Below the pieces are notes generated by a model. That model saw nothing but the letters and a program-made list of their open reading frames with translations. It was not told the DNA's origin and did not search any database. Positions 23,215 through 23,235 of a stretch of 23,235 nucleotides of DNA are shown here, piece after piece; position 1 is the first letter of the stretch; each line of letters starts with the position of its first letter. The position numbers and the translations under genes are program-made. The stretch is taken from assembly GCA_043772005.1 (NCBI GenBank), contig JAYVGP010000004.1, positions 1-23,235 of the forward strand, written 5' to 3'. This DNA is from JAYSSF01 sp043772005 (lineage in GTDB: Bacteria; Patescibacteriota; Gracilibacteria; Absconditabacterales; Absconditicoccaceae).

Positions 23215-23235
23215 GGTAAGTATAAGAGATTATAT

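Noticed and set aside
1..23235. CRISPR array, insertion sequence or rRNA
   Set aside because: No regularly spaced direct repeats with unique spacers, no transposase motif or terminal inverted repeats, and no rRNA-like segment were seen. The 16-mers are spaced irregularly at gene ends.

Overview
The window reads as part of the genome of a virus (or prophage/phage-plasmid) that uses genetic code 25, in which UGA means glycine. The known bacterial users of that code are the Absconditabacteria (SR1) and Gracilibacteria, so a phage of one of these is the most likely source. Under the standard code almost every minus-strand gene looks shattered. If UGA is read as Gly, the pieces join into full-length genes that all end in TAA or TAG. 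UGA falls on glycines that are invariant or strongly conserved in known families: the last Gly of a Walker A P-loop, the Gly before YHYVI in an amidase, and the Gly of VRKGE in an ArdC-type protein. The window itself encodes a tRNA with anticodon UCA whose acceptor end (G1:C72, C2:G71, U73) is that of a glycine tRNA.

Layout, left to right. (1) 1-3327, minus: the N-terminal 1,109 residues of a giant helical protein, possibly a virion or ejection protein. (2) 3398-6797, minus: a replication module with a protein of unknown function, a primase-helicase fusion and a helix-turn-helix initiator. The initiator's linker region contains three 16-bp iteron-like palindromes, a probable origin inside the gene as in lambda O. 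(3) 6840-9406, plus: a structured intergenic segment, a small membrane protein, a two-tRNA cassette (initiator tRNA-Met and UGA-reading tRNA-Gly), an HU-like protein and several small proteins. (4) 9407-10872: about 1.45 kb with no convincing gene. It holds an A/C-rich tract, a matching T/G-rich tract, then a hairpin-dense stretch ending in a strong terminator, a candidate large structured RNA. (5) 10873-23214, minus: about 30 closely packed genes. Recognisable ones are a YubB/Api92-like protein, a two-domain endolysin with a nearby holin-like protein, an SbcC/Rad50-like ATPase, an ArdC-like metallopeptidase, a short sliding-clamp-like protein, and the conserved phage families beginning MGYTHYW and MGTRH. 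Many others are small proteins of unknown function.

The parts fit together as a phage that carries its own replication start (initiator, origin, primase-helicase, clamp), recombination or nuclease-associated ATPase, anti-host functions (ArdC-like), lysis genes and part of its own translation apparatus. Two unexplained signals run through the right half. One is a perfect 16-mer present five times at gene junctions. The other is a TTAAY box about 9-10 nt upstream of most start codons, where a Shine-Dalgarno sequence would normally be. The phage-encoded initiator tRNA, the UGA-Gly tRNA and the non-Shine-Dalgarno start context together suggest an unusual translation strategy. All of this was read by eye; no database search was run.
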